64,000 nucleotides of DNA from contig NZ_JAJLPA010000001.1 in NCBI RefSeq assembly GCF_025548555.1, positions 434,001-498,000 on the forward strand. The letters are read 5' to 3'. The translations under genes were made by a program, and so were the position numbers. Every line of letters starts with the position of its first letter. Position 1 is the stretch's first letter. This DNA is from Sphingomonas sp. A2-49. Its GTDB lineage: Bacteria; Pseudomonadota; Alphaproteobacteria; Sphingomonadales; Sphingomonadaceae. Positions 43,848 through 53,267 of this stretch are shown one piece after another. Below the pieces are notes generated by a model. That model did not search any database and had not been told where the DNA came from. It saw only the letters and a list, made by a program, of their open reading frames with translations.

Positions 43848-45167
43848 ATGGCAGACCTGCTGACCGGGCTCGAACCGGAGCCGACCCCTTCCGTGCCCGG
43901 CCCGGACGCCCCGCTGGCCGACCGCCTGCGCCCGGCGGTGCTGACCGACGTCGTCGGGCAGGAACATCTGACGGGCGCGGACGGCGCGATCGGGCGGATG
44001 GTCGCGGCCGGGCGGCTGTCGTCGATGATCCTGTGGGGGCCGCCGGGCACCGGCAAGACGACGATCGCCCGCCTGCTCGCCGCCGCGGTCGACCTGCGCT
44101 TCGTGGCGATCTCGGCGGTGTTCTCGGGCGTCGCGGAGTTGAAGAAGGCGTTCGCCGAGGCGCGCGATCATGCCCGCATCGGCCAGCGCACGTTGCTGTT
44201 CGTCGACGAGATCCATCGCTTCAATCGCGCACAGCAGGACGGCTTCCTGCCCTATGTCGAGGACGGAACGGTGACGCTCGTCGGCGCGACCACCGAGAAT
44301 CCGTCGTTCGAACTCAACGCCGCGCTGCTCAGCCGCGCGCGGGTGCTGATCCTCGAACGCCTCGGCCGCAGCGCGCTGGAACGGCTGATGGACCGCGCGG
44401 AGGCGCTGGAGGCGCGGCCGCTGCCGCTCACCCCGCCTGCCCGCGACGCGCTGATCGCCAGTGCCGACGGCGACGGGCGCTTTCTGCTCAACCAGGCGGA
44501 GACGTTGTTTTCGGTCGACCTGCCCGAACCGCTCGATCCTGCCGGGCTGTCGCGCTTTCTCCAGCGGCGCGTCGCGGTCTACGACAAGGACCGCGAGGGC
44601 CATTACAATCTCATCAGCGCGCTGCACAAATCGATCCGCGGCTCCGACCCGCAGGCGGCGCTCTACTATCTCGCGCGGATGCTGACCGCGGGGGAGGAAC
44701 CGCTCTACCTGTTGCGCCGGCTGACACGCGCCGCGGTCGAGGATATCGGCCTCGCCGACCCGCAGGCGCTGGTGCAGTGCATCGCCGCCAAGGACACCTA
44801 CGACTTCCTCGGATCGCCCGAGGGCGAACTGGCGATCGCGCAGGCGTGCCTGTACCTCGCCACCGCCCCCAAATCGAACGCCGCCTATATGGCGCAGAAA
44901 AAGGCATGGCGCACGGCGAAGGAGACGGGGTCGCTGATGCCGCCCGCCAACATCCTCAACGCGCCGACGAAGCTCATGAAACAGATCGGCTATGGCGCCG
45001 ACTACGCCTATGACCACGATGCCGAGGGCGCGTTTTCCGGCGCGAATTACTGGCCGGACGAGCTGCCCCCGCAGACCTTCTACGAGCCGACGGGCCGCGG
45101 GTTCGAGGCGCGGCTGGCGGAGCGGCTGGCGCATTGGGACGCGCTGCGCCGCGACCGCCGCGGCTGA
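43848..45167 (+). CDS. rarA: Replication-associated recombination protein RarA (MgsA)
   Basis: A 439-aa AAA+ ATPase of the clamp-loader type that acts at stalled forks. PLADRLRPAVLTDVVGQEHL, Walker A GPPGTGKTTIARLLA, Walker B FVDEIHRFNRAQQD, sensor GATTENPSFELNAALLSR and the C-terminal tetramerisation region (YLARMLTAGEEPLYLLRRLT; YDHDAEGAFSGANYWPDEL) are all standard. It is followed by tRNA-Thr. Confidence 0.96.
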   Translation: MADLLTGLEPEPTPSVPGPDAPLADRLRPAVLTDVVGQEHLTGADGAIGRMVAAGRLSSMILWGPPGTGKTTIARLLAAAVDLRFVAISAVFSGVAELKKAFAEARDHARIGQRTLLFVDEIHRFNRAQQDGFLPYVEDGTVTLVGATTENPSFELNAALLSRARVLILERLGRSALERLMDRAEALEARPLPLTPPARDALIASADGDGRFLLNQAETLFSVDLPEPLDPAGLSRFLQRRVAVYDKDREGHYNLISALHKSIRGSDPQAALYYLARMLTAGEEPLYLLRRLTRAAVEDIGLADPQALVQCIAAKDTYDFLGSPEGELAIAQACLYLATAPKSNAAYMAQKKAWRTAKETGSLMPPANILNAPTKLMKQIGYGADYAYDHDAEGAFSGANYWPDELPPQTFYEPTGRGFEARLAERLAHWDALRRDRRG

Positions 45168-45210
45168 CCCCTCTGGACTAGCCGGCCAAGCTGTCGCATG
45201 GGGGCGCGAC

Positions 45211-45286
45211 GCCGGTTTAGCTCAGCTGGTAGAGCAGCGGTTTTGTAAACCGAAGGTCGCGGGTTCGATTCCTGCAACCGGCACCA
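45211..45286 (+). tRNA. tRNA-Thr (TGT)
   Basis: A 76-nt cloverleaf with encoded CCA. It begins GCCGGTTTAGCTCAGCTGGT, has the anticodon arm CGGTTTTGTAAACCG with anticodon TGT, a T arm with GGGTTCGATTCC and 3' acceptor AACCGGC that pairs with GCCGGTT. UGU decodes ACA and, by wobble, ACG. Confidence 0.97.
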
Positions 45287-45295
45287 CATATTCCG

Positions 45296-45892
45296 TCACA
45301 ATCTCGCGCTGTCCGCGACCTGACGCGCCGCCGCCACGCTGCGATCGTAATAATGCAGCGCCGGTGCCTCGTAGGTGACGAGGTACAGCCGGCCGCCGAC
45401 GATCGCGCCGCGTGCCTCGCCGCGACGGTGCAGCGTCTCGTTCTGCCGGACGAAGTCATAGGTGAAGCGCACGCCCCTCGCTCCCGCGAAGCTCGCCGGC
45501 TCGACTGTGCCGATCGCCATCGTCGCGGTGCCGAGCGCGATGCGATAACTGTTTTCCAGCAGCACCGGAATGTCGGTGACCAGCATCGTCGCGGCGACAC
45601 GGGGCAGCGGCCGGTCCTTCTTCGACACCTCGCGGAACAGCGGCTTGCCGCTCTCGATCCCGCCGTAGAAGGTCAGGTCGTTGAGGCCGTCGCCGTCCAG
45701 CGTCCAGGTTTCGGCGTTGCGGCCCGGCCGGGCGCTCAGCCGATTCCATTCGCTGTCGGGCTGGACGGTCAGCGCCGATTTGGCGACCGAAATGCGCTGG
45801 CCGGGCACGATCAGCGCGTTGCCGGCGAACGCGGGCGCGGCGATCAGCAGCGCGAACATGGCGAAGCGGGGCACGAACATGGCGGTCCTCAT
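45296..45892 (-). CDS. Exported protein of unknown function, third gene of an M48 operon
   Basis: A 198-aa protein with a signal peptide (MFVPRFAMFALLIAAPAFAG after four leading residues). The mature part is beta-rich, with WTLDGDGLNDLTFYGGIESG and YDFVRQNETLHRRGEARG. No domain is recognised. It starts at ATG 45892, which overlaps the stop of the M48 protease gene (ATGA). Since all three products of the operon carry export signals, they probably work together in the periplasm. Confidence 0.72.
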   Translation of the reverse strand: MRTAMFVPRFAMFALLIAAPAFAGNALIVPGQRISVAKSALTVQPDSEWNRLSARPGRNAETWTLDGDGLNDLTFYGGIESGKPLFREVSKKDRPLPRVAATMLVTDIPVLLENSYRIALGTATMAIGTVEPASFAGARGVRFTYDFVRQNETLHRRGEARGAIVGGRLYLVTYEAPALHYYDRSVAAARQVADSARL

Positions 45893-47031
45893 GGGGCTGC
45901 GAGGGTGGAGATCAGCGCGGCATCGCCGGCATCGGGCTTGCGGCGCAGATAGTCGCGCAGCGCGGTCCTGCCGGCGTCGACCTGCTGCCCCCGCAGCAGT
46001 GCGAGGCCGAGGCCACGGTGCGCCTCGGGCGGCGCGTCGCCGCGCGCGATCGCCGCCTGATAGAAACCGGCGGCGCTGGTGAGATCGCGGGGATTGCCGC
46101 GCTCGCGGTACAGTTCGCCGCGCGCGAACAGCAGCGGCGTGCTCCAGCCCGTCGCCGCCAGCTGGCCGAGCAGGTATTCGCTGCCGCCGAAGTCGTTCAA
46201 CTTCATCTGGTCGGCGAGAAAGGTCGGCAGCCATGGCGCCAGCGCCGCGCGATAGCGCTCGCCCTCCCCCGACCCGCCGTCGCCGACCGCATCCGCGAAG
46301 CTGCGCAGATAGGTGGCGCGCGCGAGGCTGGTGGGGTGGCTGGCGAAGAACCCCGCCGTGTATCTCTGGTCCGCCTTGCGGCGCCGGCCGATCGCGGTGG
46401 CGTCCGCCTCGCCCATCATCCGGTCCCAGACGTCGGCGGCGCTCGACGACGGATAGGCAGACGCCGCGAGATAGCGTGCGCCGATCATGTCGGCGGCGCG
46501 CTCCTGCTCGCGATCGAAGCGATAGAGGCCGCCGAGGATGTCGACCTGCAGCGCCGTGCTGTTGGCGATCAGCACCGACGCCCATGTCATCACGTCGCTG
46601 CCGCTGCGCCGGTTGCGGAAGCCCGCGAGCGTATGGCGCAGCTCGAAATGACCGAATTCATGCCCCAGCACGGCGCCGAGCTCCGCCTCGTCGCGCAGGC
46701 GCAGCAGCGCACCGGACCAGATCGTCATCGTGCCGTTGGCGGTCATCGTCGCGTTGAAGGCGGGGATGTGGAGGATGTAGAGCCGCACCGCCTTGCAGCG
46801 ATCCTCGCCGACGGTGCGGCACAGCACGCCGCGGACATAAGCGTTGAGCGCGGGATCGCGGATCACCTCCGGCGCATCGCGCAGATGGCGCTCGCTCTCG
46901 TCCGCCATCATCCACGCGCCGCGTTCGTCGACGCCCGTCGGCTGGTAGGCGGCGACATAGGGCGGCAACGGCGACGGCCTTTCCGCCAGCGGAGCCGCGG
47001 CGGCCGCGAGCGCGACGAGGAACGGCAGCAC
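45889..47031 (-). CDS. M48 family zinc metalloprotease (BepA/YfgC-like), exported
   Basis: A 380-aa protein. It has a signal sequence (VLPFLVALAAAAAPLAE), then the peptidase domain with the HExxH motif in LGHEFGHFELRHT and the third zinc ligand in DREQERAADMIGARYL. The C-terminal third has TPR-like helices (FARGELYRERGNPRDLTSAA; APPEAHRGLGLALL). This order matches BepA-type periplasmic proteases, which degrade stalled outer-membrane proteins. It starts with GTG 47031, one base past the preceding gene's stop. Confidence 0.88.
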   Translation of the reverse strand: MLPFLVALAAAAAPLAERPSPLPPYVAAYQPTGVDERGAWMMADESERHLRDAPEVIRDPALNAYVRGVLCRTVGEDRCKAVRLYILHIPAFNATMTANGTMTIWSGALLRLRDEAELGAVLGHEFGHFELRHTLAGFRNRRSGSDVMTWASVLIANSTALQVDILGGLYRFDREQERAADMIGARYLAASAYPSSSAADVWDRMMGEADATAIGRRRKADQRYTAGFFASHPTSLARATYLRSFADAVGDGGSGEGERYRAALAPWLPTFLADQMKLNDFGGSEYLLGQLAATGWSTPLLFARGELYRERGNPRDLTSAAGFYQAAIARGDAPPEAHRGLGLALLRGQQVDAGRTALRDYLRRKPDAGDAALISTLAAP

Positions 47032-47032
47032 G

Positions 47033-47794
47033 TCAGCGTGCCGCGGTGGCGACCGTCGCCGCGCCCGCGGGTTCCGCCGGCTTGCCGGGGAACCCTTCGA
47101 GCAATTGCCGCACGCGCTTGTCCGCGCCCTCGGCGTCGCGCACGTCGCCGCCCATCTGGAGGTCGGCGTTGAGCCAGACGAGTTCCCCGGTGCGCAGGTC
47201 GACCAGCCCGGCGAACCCCTTGTGGACGCCGGCGACGACGGGAACGCGGGCGAGCGCCGCAAAGATCTGCAAGACCTTGCGCCCGGTCGATCCGAAATGA
47301 TCCTCGGTCGTGACGAACAGCGCGTAATCGGCGTCGGCAAGGCCGGGCACGCGCGCGATCCCGTCGCCCAGCCCCCATTCGAACTGGCCCTTGCGCTTCT
47401 TGGTGGGCAGGCGATTGCCGGGGAAGAACTGGAATTCGATCACCGATTGCGCGACGGCGTCGAACAGATCCTGATATTCCGCAAGTTGCGGCGCAGAGAC
47501 GCCCGCCGGCTCGACATAGTCGACGACCCTGTTGCCGAGGCCGGCCTGCGCCCGGGCAAGCGACCGGCCGATGTTCTCGCGCGCCTGCTGCGTCCAGTCG
47601 GCGTTGGGCTCGAACATCCCGGCCGTCGATTGCGCACCGACCTTTATCGACGGGCGCAGCAAGACGATGCGGGCGGTGCCGGGACCGAGCGTAAAGCCCG
47701 GCTTGATGCCCGTCTTCTCCTGCGCCTGTGCACTGCCCGCGCCGATCAGGGCCAACAACAGCATCGCGAGAAGCGAACGCACGATCGCAACCAT
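47033..47794 (-). CDS. Exported protein of unknown function, first gene of an M48 operon
   Basis: A 253-aa protein with a signal peptide (MVAIVRSLLAMLLLALIGAG, cut after AQA). The mature part has KPGFTLGPGTARIVLLRPSI, VDYVEPAGVSAPQLAEYQDL, FVTTEDHFGSTGRKVLQIFA and LVDLRTGELVWLNADLQMGG, the last resembling the nucleotide-free CsgG-like lipoprotein folds in its final strands. I do not assign a family. ATG 47794 has the ribosome site GGGGGGA five bases upstream; the open frame reaches 47863 but the signal peptide fixes the start. Confidence 0.72.
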   Translation of the reverse strand: MVAIVRSLLAMLLLALIGAGSAQAQEKTGIKPGFTLGPGTARIVLLRPSIKVGAQSTAGMFEPNADWTQQARENIGRSLARAQAGLGNRVVDYVEPAGVSAPQLAEYQDLFDAVAQSVIEFQFFPGNRLPTKKRKGQFEWGLGDGIARVPGLADADYALFVTTEDHFGSTGRKVLQIFAALARVPVVAGVHKGFAGLVDLRTGELVWLNADLQMGGDVRDAEGADKRVRQLLEGFPGKPAEPAGAATVATAAR

Positions 47795-47991
47795 GAATAT
47801 CCCCCCGTCGGATGCCCCCATCCGATTCGCGGGCGACGATATCACAAACCGGTCCGCTGCCAAGCCGCGCCGCGCCGACCATTACTGTACCACGACTTCG
47901 GCCGCCCGGGTCGCCGTGCCACCTGTTCTCTGGGCACATGCTGCGACGGGTGACGGCACCAAATCGCGCGGACGGGCGTTACGCCGTCGCA

Positions 47992-48699
47992 ATGGTTTCT
48001 CGCCCCCTCAAGGTCGCCAGCTATAACATCCACAAGGGGATCGGCCTCGACCGCCGGCGCAACCCCGAGCGCGTGCTGGAAGTGCTGCGCGAGCTGGATG
48101 CGGATATCATCGCCCTGCAGGAGGCCGACCGCCGCTTCGGCACGCGCGAACCGGTCCTGCCCGCGCACCTGATCGAGGAGCACAGCGACTGGAAGCCGGT
48201 GGATTTCGGCATCCGGGCGCTGTCGATGGGCTGGCACGGCAACGTCATCCTCGTGCGCAAATCGGCGCGGGTCGTCGACCGCGGGCCGATCCACCTGCCC
48301 TCGCTCGAACCGCGCGGCGCGGTGATGGCCGATGTCGAGACCGATGCCGGCGCCATCCGTGTCGTCGGCATGCACCTCGACCTGTCCGGACTGTGGCGGC
48401 GGCGACAGGCGGCGGCCGTGATCGCCCATGTCGACGCGTCGACACGGCGCCTGCCGACGGTCCTGATGGGCGACCTCAACGAATGGACCGCGGCGGCCGG
48501 GTGCCTGCGCGATTTCGGCCGCGACTATCGCATGGCCGCGACCGGCCCCAGCTTCCATTCGCGCCGGCCGGTCGGGCGACTCGACCGGATCATGGTGTCG
48601 CAGGACCTGACCGTCGCCGATTGCGGCGTCCACGCCACGCCGGCGGCGCGCAAGACGTCGGACCATCTGCCGATCTGGGCATCGCTGAGCGCGGCATGA
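47992..48699 (+). CDS. Endonuclease/exonuclease/phosphatase (EEP) family protein
   Basis: A 235-aa hydrolase of the EEP superfamily. The active site is visible in LKVASYNIHKGIGLDRRRNP (Asn), DIIALQEAD (Glu metal ligand), GMHLDLSG (His), LMGDLNEWT (Asp-x-Asn) and the C-terminal TSDHLPIWA (Asp-His). Members act on DNA ends, phospholipids or phosphoinositides; the substrate here is open. The start is uncertain: ATG 47992 gives MVSRPLKVASYN, while ATG 47938 would add 18 residues. The patatin gene follows by 22 bases. Confidence 0.88.
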   Translation: MVSRPLKVASYNIHKGIGLDRRRNPERVLEVLRELDADIIALQEADRRFGTREPVLPAHLIEEHSDWKPVDFGIRALSMGWHGNVILVRKSARVVDRGPIHLPSLEPRGAVMADVETDAGAIRVVGMHLDLSGLWRRRQAAAVIAHVDASTRRLPTVLMGDLNEWTAAAGCLRDFGRDYRMAATGPSFHSRRPVGRLDRIMVSQDLTVADCGVHATPAARKTSDHLPIWASLSAA

Positions 48700-48721
48700 C
48701 GGCGCCGGACCCCGCCGCCTG

Positions 48722-51004
48722 ATGCGCGAGAAGGAGCTGCGCCTCGCGCTGGTCTGCTACGGCGGGATCAGCCTTGCCGTCTACATGCACGGCATCACCA
48801 AGGAGGTGTGGCGGCTGGTCCGGGCCAGCCGCGCCTATCACGCCGGCGAACCCGATGACGGCGGCAGCCAGGGCGTCTATCGCGCGCTGATCGGCGAGAT
48901 CGAGGCGCTGGCCGGGCTGCGCGTGCGCGTGCTCGCCGACATCGTCGCCGGCGCATCGGCGGGCGGCATCAACGGCATCTTCCTGGCGCAGGCTATCACC
49001 ACCGGGCAGAGCCTGGAGCCGCTCACCGACCTGTGGCTGGCATCCGCCGACGTCGAGGCGCTGATCGATCCGGACGCCGCGCCGTCGAGCCGCTTTTCGA
49101 AGATGTGGGCGTTGCCGCTCGCCTGGGTCGCCGCGGGGCGCAGCGCGGAGAAGGTGGAGGCGCTCGACGAGGCGACGCGGGACGAGGTGCGCGCGAAGCT
49201 GTCGCACTTCGTCCGCTCGCGCTGGTTCGAACCGCCGTTCGGCGGCGCGACCTTCACCGGCATGCTGCTCGACGCGTTCGACGCCATGGCGGCGAGCGAG
49301 ACGGGTCCGCGCCTGTTGCCGGACGGCCAGCCGCTCGACCTGTTCGTCACCGTCACCGACTTCACGGGCCATCCCGAACGGCTGCGCCTCAATTCGCCGC
49401 CGGAAGTGCTGGAGACGGAGCATCGCATCGTGCTGGGCTTCTCCGATCACGGGGCGGACGGGCGGCTGGGCGCGATCCCCGACCTCGCCTTCGCGGCGCG
49501 CGCCACGTCGAGCTTTCCCGGCGCCTTCCCGCCGTTCACCGTGGGCGAGCTGGACGAGGTGCTGCGCACGCGCGGGATCGCCTGGCCCGAACGCGCCGGC
49601 TTCCTGCGGCGGGCGCTGCCGCGCCAGTTCGCCGCGAACCAGGCGGACAAGGCGGTGCTGATCGACGGATCGGTGCTCGCCAACGCGCCCTTCCGCCCGG
49701 CGATCGAGGCGCTGAAGGAGCGCCCGGCTCGGCGCGAGGTCGACCGTCGGTTCGTCTACATCGATCCATCGCCCGGCACCAAGATCCGGCTGGGATCGGG
49801 CGCGGACAAGCCGGGCTTCTTCCAGACGATCCTCGGCGCGCTCAGCGACCTGCCACGCCAGCAGCCGATCCGCGACAATCTGGAGGCGATCGCCGAACGT
49901 TCCGCACGCATCGACCGGATGCAGGCCATCGTGACCGCGCTGCGCCCCGCGGTGGAGGAGGAGATCGGCCAGCTGTTCGGACACACGCTGTTCCTCGATC
50001 GGCCGACGCCGTCGCGGCTGATCGCATGGCGCCGCCGGGCCCAGGCTGCGGCGACGACGCGTGCCGGCTACAGCTATGCCGCCTACGGCCATCTGAAGCT
50101 GAGCGGCGTCGTCGAGACGATCACCGCCCTGCTCTACCATGTCGGCGGCGAGCCGGGGCAGCAACGCTGGCGGCGGATCCGCACCGCGATCGAGGCGGCG
50201 ATCGCCGCGCGCGGCTTCGGCGGGGTCGCGCCCTCGTTCGCCGGCAAGGAAAGCGCGGCGACGATCGACTTCCTGCGCACGTTCGACATCGGTTTCCGCA
50301 TCCGCCGGCTGCGGCTGATGGCGCGGCGACTGAGCGAGATCGAGGCGGAGGGCGCCGAGGCGAGCGTCATGCGCAACGCGATCTATGCCTCGCTCGCCGC
50401 CTATCTGGAGCGGCAGCGCGCCGACGACCATCCGCAGCTGCGCCAGCAGGTCCGGCGGTTGCGCGGCGAGGATGCGGGGCCGCTGCTCGATGCGCTGGCG
50501 CAGGCGCTGGACCTGACGACACTGGACGCGGACGCCGACCGGCGGCTGGCGGAGGCGTTCGCGACGCTCGATCGGGCGACGCGGCGGGCGCTGCTGCTCG
50601 CCTATCTGGGCTTTCCCTACTTCGACACCGCGACGCTGCCGCTGCTCCAGGGCGAGGGGCTGGACGAATTCGATCCGATCAAGGTCGACCGGATCGCCCC
50701 AGACGATGCGGTCTCGATCCGGTCGGGCGGTGCCGAGGCCACGTTGAAGGGGATCCAGTTCAACAGCTTCGGCGCCTTCTTCAGCCGCGCCTATCGCGAG
50801 AACGACTATCTGTGGGGCCGGCTGCACGGCGCCGAACGGATGATCGACATCTGCGTGTCGACGCTGCCGCCGACGGTGCGGATGAAGCCGGGCCGCGTCG
50901 CCGCGATCAAGCGCGCGGCGTTCCGTGCGATCCTCGACGAAGAGGAACCGCGGCTGACCGCGATCCCGGCGCTGATCGCCAGCCTGCGCGTCGAGGTGGG
51001 CTGA
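48722..51004 (+). CDS. Patatin-like phospholipase with DUF3376-type C-terminus
   Basis: A 760-aa protein. The N-terminal patatin domain has the oxyanion-hole VCYGGISLAVYMHGITKE, the nucleophile GASAGGINGIF (Ser in GxSxG, about residue 80) and DGSVLANAPF with the catalytic Asp. After about residue 400 comes an Arg-rich helical region characteristic of the bacterial patatin-like family with DUF3376. Family members hydrolyse phospholipid acyl chains. There is no signal peptide, so it acts in the cytoplasm or on the inner membrane. Confidence 0.9.
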   Translation: MREKELRLALVCYGGISLAVYMHGITKEVWRLVRASRAYHAGEPDDGGSQGVYRALIGEIEALAGLRVRVLADIVAGASAGGINGIFLAQAITTGQSLEPLTDLWLASADVEALIDPDAAPSSRFSKMWALPLAWVAAGRSAEKVEALDEATRDEVRAKLSHFVRSRWFEPPFGGATFTGMLLDAFDAMAASETGPRLLPDGQPLDLFVTVTDFTGHPERLRLNSPPEVLETEHRIVLGFSDHGADGRLGAIPDLAFAARATSSFPGAFPPFTVGELDEVLRTRGIAWPERAGFLRRALPRQFAANQADKAVLIDGSVLANAPFRPAIEALKERPARREVDRRFVYIDPSPGTKIRLGSGADKPGFFQTILGALSDLPRQQPIRDNLEAIAERSARIDRMQAIVTALRPAVEEEIGQLFGHTLFLDRPTPSRLIAWRRRAQAAATTRAGYSYAAYGHLKLSGVVETITALLYHVGGEPGQQRWRRIRTAIEAAIAARGFGGVAPSFAGKESAATIDFLRTFDIGFRIRRLRLMARRLSEIEAEGAEASVMRNAIYASLAAYLERQRADDHPQLRQQVRRLRGEDAGPLLDALAQALDLTTLDADADRRLAEAFATLDRATRRALLLAYLGFPYFDTATLPLLQGEGLDEFDPIKVDRIAPDDAVSIRSGGAEATLKGIQFNSFGAFFSRAYRENDYLWGRLHGAERMIDICVSTLPPTVRMKPGRVAAIKRAAFRAILDEEEPRLTAIPALIASLRVEVG

Positions 51005-51081
51005 GCCGCTGGGGGCGCCGAGCGTGCCTCTGGCCATCCGCCCCCTGCCCCGCTACCCTCGTCCGCCTTCGGGAGTGTCGC

Positions 51082-51423
51082 ATGCAGTTTCTCAAGATCC
51101 TGTTCTGGTTCCTGCTCGCGTTCGTCGCGGCGCTGTTCACCTATGGCAATTGGGCCAGCATCCAGATCAAGCTGTGGGGCGATCTGATCGCGGACGTGAA
51201 CCTGCCGCTCCTGATGCTCGTCACGTTCCTCGTCGGGTTCCTGCCGACCTATCTGTATCTCGGCACGGTGCGCTGGCGGCTGCGCCAGCGGCTGGCCTCG
51301 TGCGAGCGGATGCTGGCGGAGAGCCGCACGCTCGCCGCAGCGCCCGCCGCCCCCGTCGCGACGCCGATCCTTCGCGAGGGCGATCCGGTCCCCGGCGAGC
51401 GGGTCGAGGGCCGGCTGATATGA
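51082..51423 (+). CDS. LapA-domain (DUF1049) membrane protein
   Basis: A 113-aa protein with two membrane helices (LKILFWFLLAFVAALFTYGN and NLPLLMLVTFLVGFLPTYLY) and a cytoplasmic amphipathic tail (RWRLRQRLASCERMLAES). This is the LapA/YciS layout, linked in E. coli with LapB in lipopolysaccharide quality control. ATG 51082 has the ribosome site GGGAG. Its stop overlaps pyrF (ATGA at 51420); the LapA-PyrF pairing is a recurring gene order in enteric and other proteobacteria. Confidence 0.87.
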   Translation: MQFLKILFWFLLAFVAALFTYGNWASIQIKLWGDLIADVNLPLLMLVTFLVGFLPTYLYLGTVRWRLRQRLASCERMLAESRTLAAAPAAPVATPILREGDPVPGERVEGRLI

Positions 51424-52091
51424 GCCCGATCTACGTCGCCATCGACACGCCCGATATCGCGCGGGCGAAGGCGATCGCGACGCGCACCCGCGCGCATATC
51501 GGCGGCATCAAGCTCGGGCTCGAATTCTTCTGCGCGCACGGCCAGCCCGGCGTGCGCGAGATGGCGGAGCTCGGCCTGCCGATCTTCCTCGACCTCAAGC
51601 TCCACGACATCCCCAACACCGTCGCCAAGGCGGTGCAGGCGCTGAGCCCGATCGAACCGGCGATCCTGACGGTGCACGCCAGCGGCGGACGCGCGATGCT
51701 GGAGGATGCCAAGGCCGCCGCGCCGGTGCATACGCGGGTGGTGGCGGTGACGATGCTGACCAGCCTCGATGCCAGCGACCTCGCCGCCACCGGGATCGGC
51801 GGCAGCGCGCACGATCAGGTCCTGCGGCTGACCGACCTTGCGCACGAGGCGGGGATCGACGGCATCGTCTGTTCGGGTGCGGAGGTGGCGGCGGCGCGGG
51901 CGGCCTGGCCGAAGGGGTTCTTCGTCGTCCCAGGCGTGCGTCCCGCCGACGGGCCGGCCGGCGACCAGAAGCGCGTCGTCACCCCGCGCGCCGCCCTCGA
52001 CGCGGGTGCCTCGATCCTCGTGATCGGGCGCCCGATCACGCTGGCCGACGATCCCGACGCCGCGGCCCGGGCGATCGGCGCGACGCTGTAG
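51420..52091 (+). CDS. pyrF: Orotidine-5'-phosphate decarboxylase PyrF
   Basis: A 223-aa TIM-barrel enzyme that decarboxylates OMP to UMP, the last step of pyrimidine synthesis. The catalytic segment FLDLKLHDIPNTVAKAV holds the Asp-Lys-Asp array. The substrate phosphate loop is in PGVRPADGPAGDQKRVVTPR, and ILVIGRPIT closes the barrel. The ATG overlaps the stop of the LapA-domain gene. Confidence 0.97.
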   Translation: MSPIYVAIDTPDIARAKAIATRTRAHIGGIKLGLEFFCAHGQPGVREMAELGLPIFLDLKLHDIPNTVAKAVQALSPIEPAILTVHASGGRAMLEDAKAAAPVHTRVVAVTMLTSLDASDLAATGIGGSAHDQVLRLTDLAHEAGIDGIVCSGAEVAAARAAWPKGFFVVPGVRPADGPAGDQKRVVTPRAALDAGASILVIGRPITLADDPDAAARAIGATL

Positions 52092-52106
52092 CCGACCGAC
52101 GGCGGG

Positions 52107-52616
52107 ATGCCCGGACTGTCGATCCGTGCGGCGGCGCCCGCCGACCTGCCGGCCGTGCATGCGGTCATCGAACGGGCCTATCGCGGCGACAGCGCGCGCG
52201 CCGGCTGGACGCACGAGGCCGATTTGCTGTCCGGTGCGCGTACCGATCGCGAGACGCTCGCCGCCATCGTCGCGGACCCGGCGCAGCGGTTGCTGACGAT
52301 CCGGGACGCCGACACGCCGGTCGGCTGCGTCAACGTCGCCGACCGGGGCGGCGGCATCGCCTATCTGGGCCTGTTGTGCATCGATCCGCAGCGGCAGGCG
52401 GCGGGACTCGGCGCGCGGATGATCGCCGCCGCCGAAGCCGCGGCACGCGCGGTGTTCGGCTGCACGCGGATGGAGATGACCGCGATCGCGTTCCGCACCG
52501 AACTGATCGCCTATTACGGGCGCCGCGGCTACGCCCCGACGGGCGAGGTCCGGCCGTTTCCGATCGCGGTGGATCCGCCGCTCGTCATGACGGTGCTGGC
52601 CAAGCCGCTCGTCTGA
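52107..52616 (+). CDS. GNAT family N-acetyltransferase
   Basis: A 169-aa acetyltransferase. LSIRAAAPADLPAVHAVIER and the acetyl-CoA site in LCIDPQRQAAGLGARMIAAA, followed by YGRRGYAPTGEVRPF, are characteristic. The acceptor is unknown. It sits 15 bases after pyrF and 15 before trpF, inside a run of biosynthetic genes on the same strand, and is probably co-transcribed with them. Confidence 0.9.
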   Translation: MPGLSIRAAAPADLPAVHAVIERAYRGDSARAGWTHEADLLSGARTDRETLAAIVADPAQRLLTIRDADTPVGCVNVADRGGGIAYLGLLCIDPQRQAAGLGARMIAAAEAAARAVFGCTRMEMTAIAFRTELIAYYGRRGYAPTGEVRPFPIAVDPPLVMTVLAKPLV

Positions 52617-52631
52617 CGGCAAAGGGCGGGC

Positions 52632-53267
52632 ATGCCCCTTCTCGCCAAAATCTGCGGCCTGTCGACGCCCGCGACGCTCGACGCCGCGCTCGCCGGCGGC
52701 GCCAGCCATGTCGGCTTCGTGTTCTTTCCGCCTAGTCCCCGGCATCTGTCGTTCGACCAGGTCGCGCCGCTCGCCGCGCGGGTGCCGGCGTCGGTCGCTC
52801 GCGTGGGCGTGTTTGTCGACCCCGACGATGCGACGGTCGAACGGGCGGTCGCCACCGGCGGGCTGGATGCGCTGCAATTGCACAAGACCGCGCCGGGACG
52901 CGCCGCGGCGATCCGCGCGCGCAGCGGGCTCGAAACCTGGGCCGCCGTCGCGGTGAAGACGCGCGCCGACCTCGGCGCCGCGCGCGGCTTCGCGGGGGCG
53001 GCGGACCGCATCCTCTACGATGCCAAGACGCCGGACGGCGCGAGCCTGCCCGGTGGCATGGGGCTGCGCTTCGACTGGTCGCTGCTCGACGGGTTCGACC
53101 ATCCCCTGCCCTGGGCATTGTCCGGCGGGCTCGATGCGGGCAACGTCGCCGAGGCGATCCGGCGGACGGGCGCGCCGCTGGTCGACGTCTCGTCGGGGGT
53201 CGAGCGCGCGCCGGGGAGCAAGGATGTGGACAAGATCGCCGCCTTCCTTAAAGCGGCGCAGCTATGA
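52632..53267 (+). CDS. trpF: Phosphoribosylanthranilate isomerase TrpF
   Basis: A 211-aa TIM-barrel isomerase (Amadori rearrangement) of tryptophan synthesis. [20 protein letters not shown] holds the catalytic Cys, and [33 protein letters not shown] and [16 protein letters not shown] are diagnostic, the last with the catalytic Asp earlier in LYDAKTP. A good GGGCGGG ribosome site precedes ATG 52632. The stop overlaps trpB (ATGA). Confidence 0.96.
   Translation: MPLLAKICGLSTPATLDAALAGGASHVGFVFFPPSPRHLSFDQVAPLAARVPASVARVGVFVDPDDATVERAVATGGLDALQLHKTAPGRAAAIRARSGLETWAAVAVKTRADLGAARGFAGAADRILYDAKTPDGASLPGGMGLRFDWSLLDGFDHPLPWALSGGLDAGNVAEAIRRTGAPLVDVSSGVERAPGSKDVDKIAAFLKAAQL

Noticed and set aside
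45211..45286. tRNA-Thr as an integration site
   Set aside because: The tRNA is intact and no repeat of its 3' end or integrase gene is seen within the following kilobases.
48590..51037. An 815-codon open frame on the minus strand
   Set aside because: Antisense to the patatin-like gene, which has GASAG and DGSVLANAPF motifs. The antisense product has no recognisable domain and an Arg/Ala/Gln-rich composition.
52600..52660. A trp leader or T-box attenuator before trpF
   Set aside because: Only 15 bases separate trpF from the preceding gene, with no Trp-rich leader peptide or alternating hairpins.
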